Source of the DNA: Myxococcaceae bacterium
Lineage (GTDB): Bacteria; Myxococcota; Myxococcia; Myxococcales; Myxococcaceae
DNA: 64,000 nt
Direction: 5' to 3'
Assembly: GCA_019694575.1 (NCBI GenBank)
Contig: JAIBBR010000006.1
Coordinates: forward strand, 16,512-80,511
The position numbers and the translations under genes were made by a program. The notes beneath the pieces are model-generated. The model was not told the DNA's origin. It did not search any database and saw nothing but the letters and a program-made list of their open reading frames with translations. Positions 28,874 through 37,612 of this stretch are shown here, in pieces (the stretch's first letter is position 1; the number at the start of each line of letters is the position of its first letter).

Positions 28874-30095
28874 AACGCTTTCGGTGCGTTGCTTCACCCA
28901 GGTGTCTGACATCGACGCCCACGCCGCCGCTTGGGAAACGCTCAATGTGAAGTCGCGCCGCAAGGGCTTTTTTCATTCGTGGCCGGCACTGAAAGTGCAC
29001 ATCGAGGCCGACGCTTCGTTCGAAGGTTACACGCCGTGGTTTTTGGCCGCCTTCGACGGCGACACGCCCAAGGGCTACCTGGCCCTGAAATTCAAAGACG
29101 GTGTCGTCACTTGCCTGCGCGAGCTCGAAGTCGACATGCCGGGCGTGGTGGGAGCACCCGAAGACGAAGCAGCGTTGGCGCGAGCGTTCTACCAACACCT
29201 GGTGAAGCACCGGGCCGACTGGCAGTTGCTCGAATTGACGCAGCAGCCAGTGGCGGGCAGTGCGCTGTGGCCGGCTCCGTCGGGGGTTGACTTGAGCCAC
29301 CACCACGCGCGCACGCTGGAAGACCGCGAGAACTTGCTGCTCACCCGCCCTTTCGCGTCTGCGGCCGACTATTTGAAGGCGTTTGACTCGAGCCAACGCA
29401 GCAATGTGCGGCGGCAGTCGAAAATGACGGCCCAAAGCGGAGACCTGTCACTGCTGCTGAGCGACACCGCGCAAGCCAAGTCGGCGATGTTCGACATTTA
29501 TTTAGACATTGAGCGGCGCAGCTGGAAAGCGCGAGGCCACGGCACGTTGGGCCCGCGCGAAGCGGCGTACCGTCGGTTTTTCGCCGCAGATTTTCCGTTA
29601 GACACGGTGTTTCTGGTGTTGGTGCGCGACGGTGTACCGGTGGCCTGTTTCATTTGCTTAGGTTACGCGGGCACTTGGTACTTGCTGGCCACGGTGTACG
29701 ACGAAGCGCTCGAGAAGGTGGGCCCCGGTGTGCCGATGAATTGGCTGGCCATCACCGAGGGCATGCGGCGCGGCTTCACCACGTTCAACTTCATGCCCGA
29801 CTTCGCGTATTACAAAAAACGCTGGCTCTTCGACGGCGTGGCGACGCAAAAAGTGCAACTGTTTCGCCTGGGCAGCAAGCTGCACCTGAAGGGGTTGCTG
29901 GGTGACTTGAAGCGCGCCGCCTTCGCCACCAGCAAAGCCAAAGAACTGGGCAACGCCAACCGCCAGAGCGCGGGCAAGGCTGCGACGCGGGTCGGCACCA
30001 CGAAAGAAAACGCCGAGCCACTCATTCGCGCCGCGTTGGCCGCGGGTGCGCAGTGGGTGAAAGGCGAAGCCTTGGCCGAGCGGCTGCCGAAATAA
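28866..30095 (+). CDS. GNAT-type acyltransferase (BioF2/FemAB-like)
   Basis: The C-terminal half has the Acetyltransf_6/FemAB-like layout: SQRSNVRRQSKM, DIYLDIERRSWKARGHGTLG, VFLVLVRDGVPVACFICLGY and NWLAITEGMRRGFTTFNFMP then DFAYYKKRWL. Such enzymes join an acyl or aminoacyl group to an amine and often act on wall or polysaccharide precursors. At 409 residues it is a usual size. The start is uncertain. TTG at 28866 overlaps the stop of the giant kinase gene, and GTG at 28884 would give MRCFTQVSDID. The overlap suggests the same transcript as the kinases. Confidence 0.7.
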   Translation: MVETLSVRCFTQVSDIDAHAAAWETLNVKSRRKGFFHSWPALKVHIEADASFEGYTPWFLAAFDGDTPKGYLALKFKDGVVTCLRELEVDMPGVVGAPEDEAALARAFYQHLVKHRADWQLLELTQQPVAGSALWPAPSGVDLSHHHARTLEDRENLLLTRPFASAADYLKAFDSSQRSNVRRQSKMTAQSGDLSLLLSDTAQAKSAMFDIYLDIERRSWKARGHGTLGPREAAYRRFFAADFPLDTVFLVLVRDGVPVACFICLGYAGTWYLLATVYDEALEKVGPGVPMNWLAITEGMRRGFTTFNFMPDFAYYKKRWLFDGVATQKVQLFRLGSKLHLKGLLGDLKRAAFATSKAKELGNANRQSAGKAATRVGTTKENAEPLIRAALAAGAQWVKGEALAERLPK

Positions 30096-30106
30096 GGTGT
30101 CGTCGC

Positions 30107-31303
30107 TCAGCGTCGGCCGTGAAAGATGATTCCACCGACGATGCCGCCGATTGAATTTTTCTTTTGCCCGACTGCGAAGAACTCGTCTTGGTTGGCAAAC
30201 CAGATGTCGTACCAGTCGACGCGATTTTCCCATGAGCTTTCAACGCTCCAGGTACCGCGGTAGCGGCGCAATATTTGCGAGTTTACATCTGAAAAACCGA
30301 CCGCGAAGACTTCGTCAGGGTGCGCATAACCGAGGGCGTAGGCTTCACCGGGAATGTCAGACGTAAAAACGCGGCTGGCGGCGCCACTGGGCAGGCGCTC
30401 CACCGCCGACCAACTGCTCGTCAAGAGCAGGGTGTTGCCGACGGGAGCCAGCGCGCGAAACCAGGCCGAAGTCGAGTAAGGCCAATTGTCGGTTTGCAAA
30501 GGGTCGACGCGCGTACCGCCGTCAGAAAAGACCATGCCCACTTCGCCCTCACCGGCGACGAAGACCGTGCCATCAGCCGTCACCGCGCACCCGAAAATTT
30601 GGGGCATCGAAGGCAAACCTGCATACCGGCGCCATTGGCCACGGGGGCCTGAGCGCCACAGCACGGCATCAATGCTGCTATTTTCTTCACCCAGCGCAAA
30701 TGCTTCGTTCTCGCTGGCGCAGGCATACCGAAACAACGTCTGTGGTGCGTAGTCAGTTTCGTAAGCGCCACCGTCGGTGCAGTGGCCGCGGCAGTATTGA
30801 AGCTGGAACTCAGAAACAATCGCCACCGCGCCGCTGCCCGGCAGCGCTTTGACCGCCACGATGGCCGAAGAAGGCGTCGACAAAATGGGCGCCCACTCTT
30901 CTTGGGCATTGCCGTCGTAGTGAAGCAGCACATTCACGCTAGAGCGTGTCACCGTCGTCAGGGCGTACACATCGTCGCGGGCAAAACCCGACACTGAAGC
31001 CACCCGGCGGTAGTTCGAGTCGAGCAACATGACCGACCCACCAAAAGGGCCTCCGTCGCTCATATAGCCGGCGTCGAAGCGGCCGGCGTCGGTGCCGGCA
31101 TCGGGCAGAACACGGGTGTCACCGGCATCGCCTCCGTCGAGCAGGCTGGCGTCTGGCCCAGCGTCAGCGCCTGCGTCATTGCCAAGAATTTCGCCCGCGT
31201 CGAAACGGCTGTCAGGCAGCGAGCCCAGCAAGTTGCCACAAGCCGTCACCAGCAGCGCTCCGGCCACGAAAGACGTCAACAATGCAAGACGAAAACGCTG
31301 CAC
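30107..31303 (-). CDS. Lipoprotein with Asp/Gly/Ala spacer, unknown function
   Basis: A 398-residue protein with a lipoprotein signal (MQRFRLALLTSFVAGALLVT then AC). An Asp/Gly/Ala-rich spacer follows (DAGADAGPDASLLDGGDAG) and then a region of repeated beta strands (GGSVMLLDSNYRRVASVSGF, MVFSDGGTRVDPL, EAYALGYAHPDEVFAVGFSD). This could fold as a beta-propeller. No catalytic residues are recognised. It is convergent with the acyltransferase gene, 11 bases apart. Its upstream side shares 214 bases with the next, divergent gene, where one copy of a repeated motif lies. Confidence 0.65.
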   Translation of the reverse strand: MQRFRLALLTSFVAGALLVTACGNLLGSLPDSRFDAGEILGNDAGADAGPDASLLDGGDAGDTRVLPDAGTDAGRFDAGYMSDGGPFGGSVMLLDSNYRRVASVSGFARDDVYALTTVTRSSVNVLLHYDGNAQEEWAPILSTPSSAIVAVKALPGSGAVAIVSEFQLQYCRGHCTDGGAYETDYAPQTLFRYACASENEAFALGEENSSIDAVLWRSGPRGQWRRYAGLPSMPQIFGCAVTADGTVFVAGEGEVGMVFSDGGTRVDPLQTDNWPYSTSAWFRALAPVGNTLLLTSSWSAVERLPSGAASRVFTSDIPGEAYALGYAHPDEVFAVGFSDVNSQILRRYRGTWSVESSWENRVDWYDIWFANQDEFFAVGQKKNSIGGIVGGIIFHGRR

Positions 31304-31380
31304 GCGAAGGCTTCAATAGCACCAGTCGGGTTGAACATTCAGGGCAGGCCACGGCGGGCCAGGCGCAACCTTTAAGAGCG

Positions 31381-31415
31381 CTCAACCGGCCGGGAAACCT
31401 TCGTGAAAACAAAGT
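31381..31415. repeat. Repeated intergenic motif, copy A
   Basis: CTCAACCGGCCGGGAAACCT followed by TCGTGAAAACAAAGT. A closely similar copy is at 32513-32546, with one base change and one small gap in the middle. It lies 102 bases before the start of the 31518 gene and about 80 bases before the divergent lipoprotein start. Position and conservation suggest a shared promoter or regulator site, but its function is inferred. Confidence 0.5.
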
Positions 31416-31517
31416 AGTGCTCACTGCCCTCACGCTGTCGCGCGGCTCGCGCTCGCGGCGTGAACGGTTACTGTTTTTTCTGCAACGGCGGCGGCGAGCC
31501 TGCGTCGTCTCGTGTAA

Positions 31518-32108
31518 ATGATGATTTCATGCATGCTGGCGCTCGCGATTTTGGGCACAGAGCCAACCGATGATGTCTCACCATCGACTCCCGTCGCAGA
31601 GGCTCCGACACACGCCGCTCTGTCTTCACCGCTGAGTCTGCACAAGGGGCAGGTTGCAGCCTTCGTCACCGTGGTGGGCCGCCCTTCACCTGTCGACTTG
31701 CTCTCTCCCGATGGCGCGACCGCAGTGAACTCGGCCTACCTCGATATGGGGTTTGCGCTGAGCGACACCGTGGTGGTTCGCGTGCTCTTCGGCGGAACGT
31801 TGTTGGCATCGCAGTCGATGGCGTTGTGGGGCTTTAACGTTGGCGTGGGCGGAGACTTCTACTTCCGCCAACCGACGGACCGCGTTCGGCCCTTGGTGGG
31901 CGCGCTGGTGCGTGCTGAAAAATACGCTTCAGCCGAAGCTCAAGACTTCGCGCTCAATGTCGGTGGCCGAGTGGGCGCGGCAGTGTTTCCTTGGTCTTTC
32001 CTCGCGGTGCGGGTGACGGGTGGCATTGATGTGCCGATGCAGTTGCGCCATGGTGTCTTCGGTTTACAAGTGGTGCCCTTCGAATTGGGCATCGGGGTGT
32101 TCTTCTGA
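31518..32108 (+). CDS. Probable outer-membrane beta-barrel protein
   Basis: A 196-residue protein with a weak signal (MMISCMLALAILG). The mature part alternates hydrophobic and polar residues (YLDMGFALSDTVVVRVLFGG, LWGFNVGVGGDFYFRQ, FALNVGGRVGAAVFPWSFLA then VRVT) and ends in FELGIGVFF. The terminal Phe is typical of outer-membrane barrels recognised by BamA. Eight strands would fit. The stop codon TGA overlaps the ATG of the following lipoprotein gene by one base, so the two are translated together. The binding partner is unknown. Confidence 0.6.
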   Translation: MMISCMLALAILGTEPTDDVSPSTPVAEAPTHAALSSPLSLHKGQVAAFVTVVGRPSPVDLLSPDGATAVNSAYLDMGFALSDTVVVRVLFGGTLLASQSMALWGFNVGVGGDFYFRQPTDRVRPLVGALVRAEKYASAEAQDFALNVGGRVGAAVFPWSFLAVRVTGGIDVPMQLRHGVFGLQVVPFELGIGVFF

Positions 32109-32425
32109 TGCGGCGCGCCTGGTTCTCTCTCGCGGCGGTGCTGGCTTGTGCCTGCGGTTCCGAGGGCGACACGTTGGTCGCCAGTTACAATGCGCGGTAC
32201 GAAGCCGCCAACGGGTCAGGCTCGCCGGTCACTCCCACCGAACGCCCCCGCAACGCCGTCTGCGCTCGCGCCGCCGCGTGCGCCAAGCGAAGCGCAAGCA
32301 ACTCAGCGCAAGTAGAGAGCGCGATTGGGGCTTGCGAAAGCGGCGCCGAAATCGACCAGTGCTGCCAATTCGTATTCAACGCCTACCGCAAGGTCGCCGA
32401 AGCGCAGCAGATGTCGTGTGATTAA
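32108..32425 (+). CDS. Small Cys-containing lipoprotein
   Basis: A 105-residue protein with lipoprotein signal MRRAWFSLAAVLACAC. The mature part has six further Cys (CARAAACAKR, IGACESG, DQCCQF, MSCD), probably forming disulfides in the periplasm or at the cell surface. I do not recognise the family. It overlaps the barrel gene by one base (TGATG), which suggests that the two proteins work together. Confidence 0.6.
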   Translation: MRRAWFSLAAVLACACGSEGDTLVASYNARYEAANGSGSPVTPTERPRNAVCARAAACAKRSASNSAQVESAIGACESGAEIDQCCQFVFNAYRKVAEAQQMSCD

Positions 32426-32512
32426 AAAAGAAACTGGTGATTCTTCTTGAAGGCCCTTCGTGGTGGACCGCATTTGCCCACCCGGTTACGGCTGCGCCGC
32501 TGGCCGGCAACC

Positions 32513-32546
32513 CTCAACCGGCCGAGAACCCTCGTGAAAACAAAGT
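32513..32546. repeat. Repeated intergenic motif, copy B
   Basis: CTCAACCGGCCGAGAACCC followed by TCGTGAAAACAAAGT. It is nearly identical to copy A at 31381-31415. It lies 83 bases before the likely ATG at 32630. The flanking GGCAACC just upstream also resembles the flank of copy A (GCAACC, separated there by ten extra bases). Confidence 0.5.
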
Positions 32547-32629
32547 GGCACCTTGCGCTACATACTGACCTGAAAGTGGGAGTAAACAAACCGCTAGCCT
32601 TGTCAAAAGTGCAAAGAGGACCCTTGGGA

Positions 32630-32977
32630 ATGGCCAGTCTGCTGACGGTGCGGCCGCCAGCACAACCTGCTCTTGCAGAGCGACGCACCCCTGTACCCGC
32701 GAAGCCTATGCCTGTTGAGCTCATCTACTTTCCGCCCAATCGGGTGAAGCAGCAGGCACGGCGCGCGCTCTTTCAAGCCCAGGCAGCGCTGTTGCGGCAC
32801 GTCGAGTCTGAGATGGAAGCGCTCATTTTGCCCGAGGCGATGGAGGAGCTTTCTAAAGCGCTCCAAGACTTAGACCCCGACGCCATCGACGAGTCGCTGG
32901 CCAAACTAGACGCCGGGCTCGAGCCTGAAGAAGGCGAAGTAGAAATCGAGATTGTGGAAGACGTTTTTTTGAAGTGA
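32630..32977 (+). CDS. Small acidic protein, unknown function
   Basis: The ATG at 32630 is preferred, with AGAGGA upstream, giving 115 residues. A longer in-frame start at 32447 would read through copy B of the repeated motif and gives an unlikely Arg-rich leader. The product has a Pro-rich start (VRPPAQPALAERRTPVPAKP), a helix with many Arg, Gln and Ala (NRVKQQARRALFQAQAALLR) and a strongly acidic end (LEPEEGEVEIEIVEDVFLK). No family is recognised. It may be a small cytoplasmic adaptor. Confidence 0.55.
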   Translation: MASLLTVRPPAQPALAERRTPVPAKPMPVELIYFPPNRVKQQARRALFQAQAALLRHVESEMEALILPEAMEELSKALQDLDPDAIDESLAKLDAGLEPEEGEVEIEIVEDVFLK

Positions 32978-32988
32978 GCGCTGCCCCG

Positions 32989-33387
32989 TTATTTTCCGCT
33001 GAGCAGCGCGGCGTCTTCACGCAGCGTACGAATGAGAAAATCGAGCAGCACTCTGATGCGCGGCGTGTTTCGCAAGTCGCGGTGCACGGTGAGCCAGACG
33101 GGCTCTACCGGCGCGTCAGGCATGGGTATTCGCACCAGCGACGGCTCAGCGTCGCCGAGGTAGCGAGGCAACACGGCGATGCCCGCCGAAGCCCGCGCAG
33201 CGCCCGCCAACGCCAATGAAATGGTGCTCACGAAGCTGGGCCGAATCGCCGGGTTCAATTGCTTTACCCAGGCCGTCTCAACCACGTTGGGCCCGGGTGG
33301 GCAGAGCAGAAAGGGGTGGCTGCTCAACGTGCTGGCTGATTTTACCGGCCGACGCGCAAGGTGTTGCCAGCGTTTCACTTGAATACG
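32989..33387 (-). pseudogene. Remnant of a LysR-family regulator (C-terminal part only)
   Basis: The reading frame on the minus strand matches the end of a LysR effector-binding domain: HPFLLCPPGPNVVETAWVKQ, IRPSFVSTISLALAGAARAS then AGIAVLPRYLG, PVWLTVHRDLRNTPRIRVLL. The N-terminal helix-turn-helix and about the first 160-190 residues of a normal 300-residue LysR protein are missing. The open frame upstream of 33387 runs into the 3' end of the next gene, 33398-34426, and has no LysR character. So this is a truncated, probably dead gene. The deletion may have brought the membrane-protein gene next to it. Confidence 0.65.
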
Positions 33388-33397
33388 CGCCGGTGCA

Positions 33398-34426
33398 TTA
33401 GGCGGCGGGCAGGCCGCCTCGCGGGTGCGGAGCGGCGACACTGCCTGCATCGCGCGGTTGCTCGCCTGCCCACGCGCGCTGTCGTTTCGAGACACCCGTG
33501 ATGGCGCCGAAAATCGCCGAAATCATGCCCAAGAACAGCGCCCCGAAGACACCCCAGAACGCTTTGCCCGTCACGTCAGCCGCTTTGAGTGTGCCCTGCT
33601 GAATCGTCTGCTTCGCGCTGTCCATCTGGGTATTCATTTTCGTCATTGCGGCGTTGAACTGGCTCTCGACCCGCATCGCCACGTCTTCGGCGTCGGCTGG
33701 TGACAGCGCCGTGCTCTGGGCCACGTTCGAAATGAGCAACTGCCGGTCGATACGCCCTTGCCGCAGGCTTTCTTGAATCACACTTTGGGTCGCTGCTCGC
33801 AATTGCTCGGCAGTAATGACTGGTTTGCCTTCTTCGCGCAGGCGTTGGTTGAGCGGCGCCAACGCGTCGTCTGCGTCGAGGCCGAAAGTGCGCGCCAACT
33901 CACCCAAGCCGCCTGATTCGCGGGCCGCGCCTGACACCACTTGCGAGCCCGCTTCGACGGCCGTCTTACCCACCGACGCCACCCCGCTCACCAGTGTTCC
34001 CACCACGTAACTGAGCAACCATGCCCCAACGAGGGTCGTTAAGCCCCACATGATGAGCCCGTGCAGCGCGCCACCCAAACGCGTCATCATGCCCGCGCCT
34101 CGGCTGGCCACCATGCCTCCCAAAAAGAGCGCGATGAGCGGCGAGAGCAGGCTCCAGATGCCGGTGAAAATGCCTGACGACTTCACGCTGCCAGGGTCGT
34201 TCGGGTTAACGGTCGAAAGGCCCAGCGCCAGACCGAACGTGTAGAGCATGGCCCAAAGGCCGAGCGCCGCCACCGCGCCTCCGAAAATGGCCGGCCAGCT
34301 CAGACGAAGCGGAGGGCCAAAAACAGCGCTCCCACTGCTGAACAGCTCGCGTTCACTCAAGTGTGCGCCTTCGAGCTCTGCATCAACCGCCGCTTGTTCT
34401 CTGCTTTGGAGGTTTTCGTTCGCCAT
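33398..34426 (-). CDS. Multi-spanning membrane protein, unknown function
   Basis: The ATG at 34426 has a good AAGGAG site 7 bases upstream and gives 342 residues. Several membrane segments are visible (LSWPAIFGGAVAALGLWAML, GIWSLLSPLIALFLGGMVA, LIMWGLTTLVGAWLLSYVVG, FWGVFGALFLGMISAIFGAI). Between the third and the last lies a soluble helical region of about 130 residues (LRAATQSVIQESLRQGRIDR, DAEDVAMRVESQFNAAMTKM). The family is unknown to me. It may be a stress or envelope protein like those found next to YqjD-type genes, but this is a guess. Confidence 0.6.
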   Translation of the reverse strand: MANENLQSREQAAVDAELEGAHLSERELFSSGSAVFGPPLRLSWPAIFGGAVAALGLWAMLYTFGLALGLSTVNPNDPGSVKSSGIFTGIWSLLSPLIALFLGGMVASRGAGMMTRLGGALHGLIMWGLTTLVGAWLLSYVVGTLVSGVASVGKTAVEAGSQVVSGAARESGGLGELARTFGLDADDALAPLNQRLREEGKPVITAEQLRAATQSVIQESLRQGRIDRQLLISNVAQSTALSPADAEDVAMRVESQFNAAMTKMNTQMDSAKQTIQQGTLKAADVTGKAFWGVFGALFLGMISAIFGAITGVSKRQRAWAGEQPRDAGSVAAPHPRGGLPAA

Positions 34427-34536
34427 GGTGTTCTCCTTGGCGAGGGTGCGCAGCAAGCGCTGTGCCTTGGGCAAAGCCGGGTGTGCGCGCCGATGTGTCA
34501 CGCGGCAATTCGTCGCTACGGTAAAAATTTGCTGCT

Positions 34537-35679
34537 TTATTTCTTCGGCTTCGACGGCGCCCAGTCGATGGCCTTCACCTTCATTTCAACCTCAGGCGAG
34601 GGGAGTTGAAACACCTTGCTGCTCTTCTTTTTAGAATTCGGCATGGGCATCAATTGCGTCTCAACCACGGGAGCCAACGCCGAGGGAACGAACGGCGGAG
34701 CCTCACCCATCACGCGTGGAGTCGCTGGAGAAGACACCAGCTCGACAGCGCTCGTGATTGCGAGCACTGCCGCCACGAAAAGAGGGAGCAGCCGAGAGCG
34801 GCGTGGCTCAAGCAGCTTCAGCGCGGCGTGGGCATCAGTCGGTCGGCGCTCGCAAGCCTCTTGCAACAGCGCTTGAACCAAACGCCGCAGCGACCGCGTT
34901 GTCGTCGACGGCAGCGAAGCTTGCCCCGGCACATCGCCCGCGAGCGCTTCGTGAAGCACCACGCCCAAACTGTAGAGGTCTGCCTGAGCGCTCGTCTTGC
35001 CCGCTCGCTGCTCAGGCGACATGTACTTCAGCGAACCCAACAGCATCGATGACGTCGTCAACGTGGTGCTGCCATCGAGGTGGGCAATGCCAAAGTCACA
35101 CAACTTCGCGCCTTGGCTCGACAGCAAAATATTGGCGGGCTTGAGGTCTCGGTGAACCATGCCCGCCCGGTGCACCGCGGCGAGCGCCGACAACAGCCGC
35201 TTCGCCAGCGCTTCGACTTCGTCATTCTGCAGCGGGCCCCTCTCGAGCCGGCGTTTCAAGTCACTGCCTTCGACGCGCTCCATCGCGTACCAACACACGC
35301 CGCCAGCTTCGCCCTCGTCGACAATGCGCACCACCGCGGGGTGCACCAGCTGACGCAACGCCTGCGCTTCACGCCGAAAACGTTGTCGCAAGGCAGGCTC
35401 GGCGGCGAGAAACGACGACAGCGTCTTCAGGGCCACGGCTCCATTCGGCCCCTGGGCTTCGTACACCGTGCCCATGCCTCCGTGCCCCAACACTTTCAAC
35501 ACCCGGTATGCGCCGAGCTGCTCGCCGCTCAGCTCGAGCTCGGGCCACAGCCGCGCCTGCCCAGCAGCTGTCTCTACCCGCGTCAAGTCGACTTCGACCG
35601 CGCACTTCGAGCAAACACAAATTTTGCCGTACGCCGCCCGCGACAATGGCGTTCTGCAGGCGGGGCAGAGAAAATTCAT
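34537..35679 (-). CDS. Ser/Thr protein kinase with zinc-ribbon N-terminus and membrane anchor
   Basis: Residues 1-30 form a zinc ribbon (CPAC...CVCSKC). The kinase domain runs about 55-300 with all key motifs: GHGGMGTVYEA, AVALKTL, MVHRDLKPANILL, LCDFGIAHLDG, GSLKYMSPEQ. A membrane helix follows (about 300-318, LLPLFVAAVLAITSAVELVS) and then a Pro-rich tail of about 60 residues. It should be an active, membrane-bound kinase of the PknB/Pkn type. It begins 3 bases after the stop of the FHA activator gene on the same strand, so the kinase and a phospho-threonine reader are made together and are likely partners. Confidence 0.85.
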   Translation of the reverse strand: MNFLCPACRTPLSRAAYGKICVCSKCAVEVDLTRVETAAGQARLWPELELSGEQLGAYRVLKVLGHGGMGTVYEAQGPNGAVALKTLSSFLAAEPALRQRFRREAQALRQLVHPAVVRIVDEGEAGGVCWYAMERVEGSDLKRRLERGPLQNDEVEALAKRLLSALAAVHRAGMVHRDLKPANILLSSQGAKLCDFGIAHLDGSTTLTTSSMLLGSLKYMSPEQRAGKTSAQADLYSLGVVLHEALAGDVPGQASLPSTTTRSLRRLVQALLQEACERRPTDAHAALKLLEPRRSRLLPLFVAAVLAITSAVELVSSPATPRVMGEAPPFVPSALAPVVETQLMPMPNSKKKSSKVFQLPSPEVEMKVKAIDWAPSKPKK

Positions 35680-35682
35680 CGG

Positions 35683-37494
35683 TCAGTCCGCAGGGGTGGC
35701 GAAGACGTCAATTCGGTGCTCCGCGATTTTGCGGTCTAACGTGGGGCGAGAAATGCCGAGCGCCGTGGCTGCCGCCACCTTGATGCCACGGGCCTGCCGA
35801 AGCGCACGGCCAATGTGCTCGCGTTCGAGCGCGGCGATGCGTTCACCCAGCGTACCTTTCGAAGACACGAGGCCCACCGAGCCCTCAAAAGCGTCAGGCG
35901 GCAAATCAGCGACACTCACCGCCGCAGCGCTCCCTTTCAATACCAGCGCCCGCTCGAGCACATTGCGCAGCTGGCGCACATTTCCCGGCCACGCGACGCC
36001 TTCAAGCGTTGTGAATACCGCCGCATCGACAGGCGGTACGCTGATTTCCATGCGTTGACACAATTCGAGCAGCAGCGTTTCTACCAGTGGCCGAATGTCG
36101 GCCTGTCGCTCGCGCAAGGGAGGCAACGAAAGCGGCACCACGTTGAGCCGCCAATACAGGTCTTCTCGAAAAGCACCGCGCCCCATTTCGTCGCTCAGCG
36201 CTCGATGCGTTGCAGCGACCAGGCGAAAATCGACTGAGAGCGGCCGCGCACCGCCGACGCGGGTGATGATGCGCTCTTGTAGCGCGCGCAGCAGCTTGAC
36301 TTGCAGCGACGGCTCGAGCTCGGCGATTTCATCGAGAAACAAGGTGCCGCCGTGCGCTTGCTCGAAGACGCCGCGGCGCAAGGTGACGGCGCCAGTGAAG
36401 GCACCCCGTTCGTGGCCAAAAAACTCTGACTCGGCAAGTGTCGCGCTCACCGCGCCGCAATTGAGCGCCACGAAAGGCCCCGCCGCGCGCGGGCTGTTGG
36501 CGTGAATCAACCGCGCCAGCTCTTCTTTTCCCGTGCCGGTTTCTCCGGTGATGAGCACGGTCGACGAGGTTCGCGCCGCCGCGAGCGCCTGGGCCACTGC
36601 CTGCTTCATCGCCATGCTCTCGGCCACCAGCCGCTTCGGTACCACGGGCCGGGGCGGCTTCACGGTCTGGGCCAATGCGCTGCCACACAAAAGCCCCACG
36701 GCGGCAAACCGCGCCGCTTCGTCGCCCGAAAACGGTTGTCGGCGCATCGCCACCAGCCAGCCCCACAGCTCGCCATGTTTTCGCAACGCGCAACACAACA
36801 ACGCCGCTTCGCCCGAGCGCACTTGGGTGACGTGCTCGGCGGCCACCGCTTCGCGCTGCACTTCAGCCGTCATGCAAGCGTTGCGGGTGTGCGCCGCATG
36901 CTCGAGCAATGCTTTGGGCAGCGCGATGACTGCCGTTTCGGGGGCTGCGGCACATGGTTTGGCAAAGGCGTGCTGCTCGAGCACCACCACCTGCGCCGCA
37001 TTGAAGAGGGAGCGCGTGCACGCCGCGAGGGCGCGGGCGGCAGCATGGGGCGTGGCCGCACCATGCACTTTTTCGAGCGCATGAAGCAGCACCGTGTCGG
37101 CCGCCGCGGGGGGCAATTCTTCGATGCCGCGAGAATGAGACGAAGAGAGCAGCAGCGTGGCGTCGGTTTCAGCGCCGCGCAGCACTTCGAATGAGGGCGC
37201 GAAAATGAGCACGCTCTCGCCAACACCGAGTTGATCTTCAGCTTTCAACAGCACCGGCCCAGACAGTCGCTGACCGTTGACCCACGTGCCGTTGCGCGAG
37301 CCCAAGTCGACGACGTGGTAGCCGCCCGCCACCGGCTCGAGACGGCAATGCGCCCGAGACACCTTGTCGTCGACCAACTGCAACTCGGCTTGCGCGCCGC
37401 GGCCAATGGTGACGCTGCCTTGCAAAATTTTGCTCAAGCCCCGCTTGGGGCCAAACATCGCGAGCAGCGAAGCGCGTGAGGGCGCTGCGGCCAT
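35683..37494 (-). CDS. Sigma-54 activator with FHA and GAF-like domains
   Basis: The ATG at 37494 has a CAGGAG site upstream and gives 603 residues. The FHA domain is at about 10-105 ([20 protein letters not shown] then [14 protein letters not shown]), which reads phospho-threonine. A GAF-like region follows (about 140-320). The AAA domain (about 350-570) has Walker [10 protein letters not shown], the GAFTGA loop that touches sigma-54, [20 protein letters not shown] and an Arg finger region. A Fis-type helix-turn-helix ends it ([20 protein letters not shown]). So it should switch on sigma-54 promoters when phosphorylated proteins bind the FHA domain, probably through the kinase encoded 3 bases downstream. 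Confidence 0.9.
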   Translation of the reverse strand: MAAAPSRASLLAMFGPKRGLSKILQGSVTIGRGAQAELQLVDDKVSRAHCRLEPVAGGYHVVDLGSRNGTWVNGQRLSGPVLLKAEDQLGVGESVLIFAPSFEVLRGAETDATLLLSSSHSRGIEELPPAAADTVLLHALEKVHGAATPHAAARALAACTRSLFNAAQVVVLEQHAFAKPCAAAPETAVIALPKALLEHAAHTRNACMTAEVQREAVAAEHVTQVRSGEAALLCCALRKHGELWGWLVAMRRQPFSGDEAARFAAVGLLCGSALAQTVKPPRPVVPKRLVAESMAMKQAVAQALAAARTSSTVLITGETGTGKEELARLIHANSPRAAGPFVALNCGAVSATLAESEFFGHERGAFTGAVTLRRGVFEQAHGGTLFLDEIAELEPSLQVKLLRALQERIITRVGGARPLSVDFRLVAATHRALSDEMGRGAFREDLYWRLNVVPLSLPPLRERQADIRPLVETLLLELCQRMEISVPPVDAAVFTTLEGVAWPGNVRQLRNVLERALVLKGSAAAVSVADLPPDAFEGSVGLVSSKGTLGERIAALEREHIGRALRQARGIKVAAATALGISRPTLDRKIAEHRIDVFATPAD

Positions 37495-37534
37495 TTCAGT
37501 TCTCCTGAAAAGAGAGCAACGCCGCATTCGACAT

Positions 37535-37551
37535 CGTAAAGAAGCTTTACG
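37535..37551. promoter_or_regulatory. Short palindrome between divergent genes
   Basis: CGTAAAG-AAG-CTTTACG is a perfect 7-base dyad with 3 centre bases. It lies 41 bases before the FHA activator start (minus strand) and 62 bases before the hydrolase start (plus strand). This is a fitting place for an operator, but no binding protein is known. Confidence 0.35.
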
Positions 37552-37612
37552 TTCCCTCGGGCTGCCGCTTCGTTGAACGCCAGCAAATGTGGCCAGTTGC
37601 GGCACCGTGTCG

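Noticed and set aside
28047..29435. 462-codon minus-strand frame opposite the giant kinase and acyltransferase genes
   Set aside because: Arg/Pro-rich shadow frame typical of high-GC coding DNA; the sense genes have motifs and overlap as an operon.
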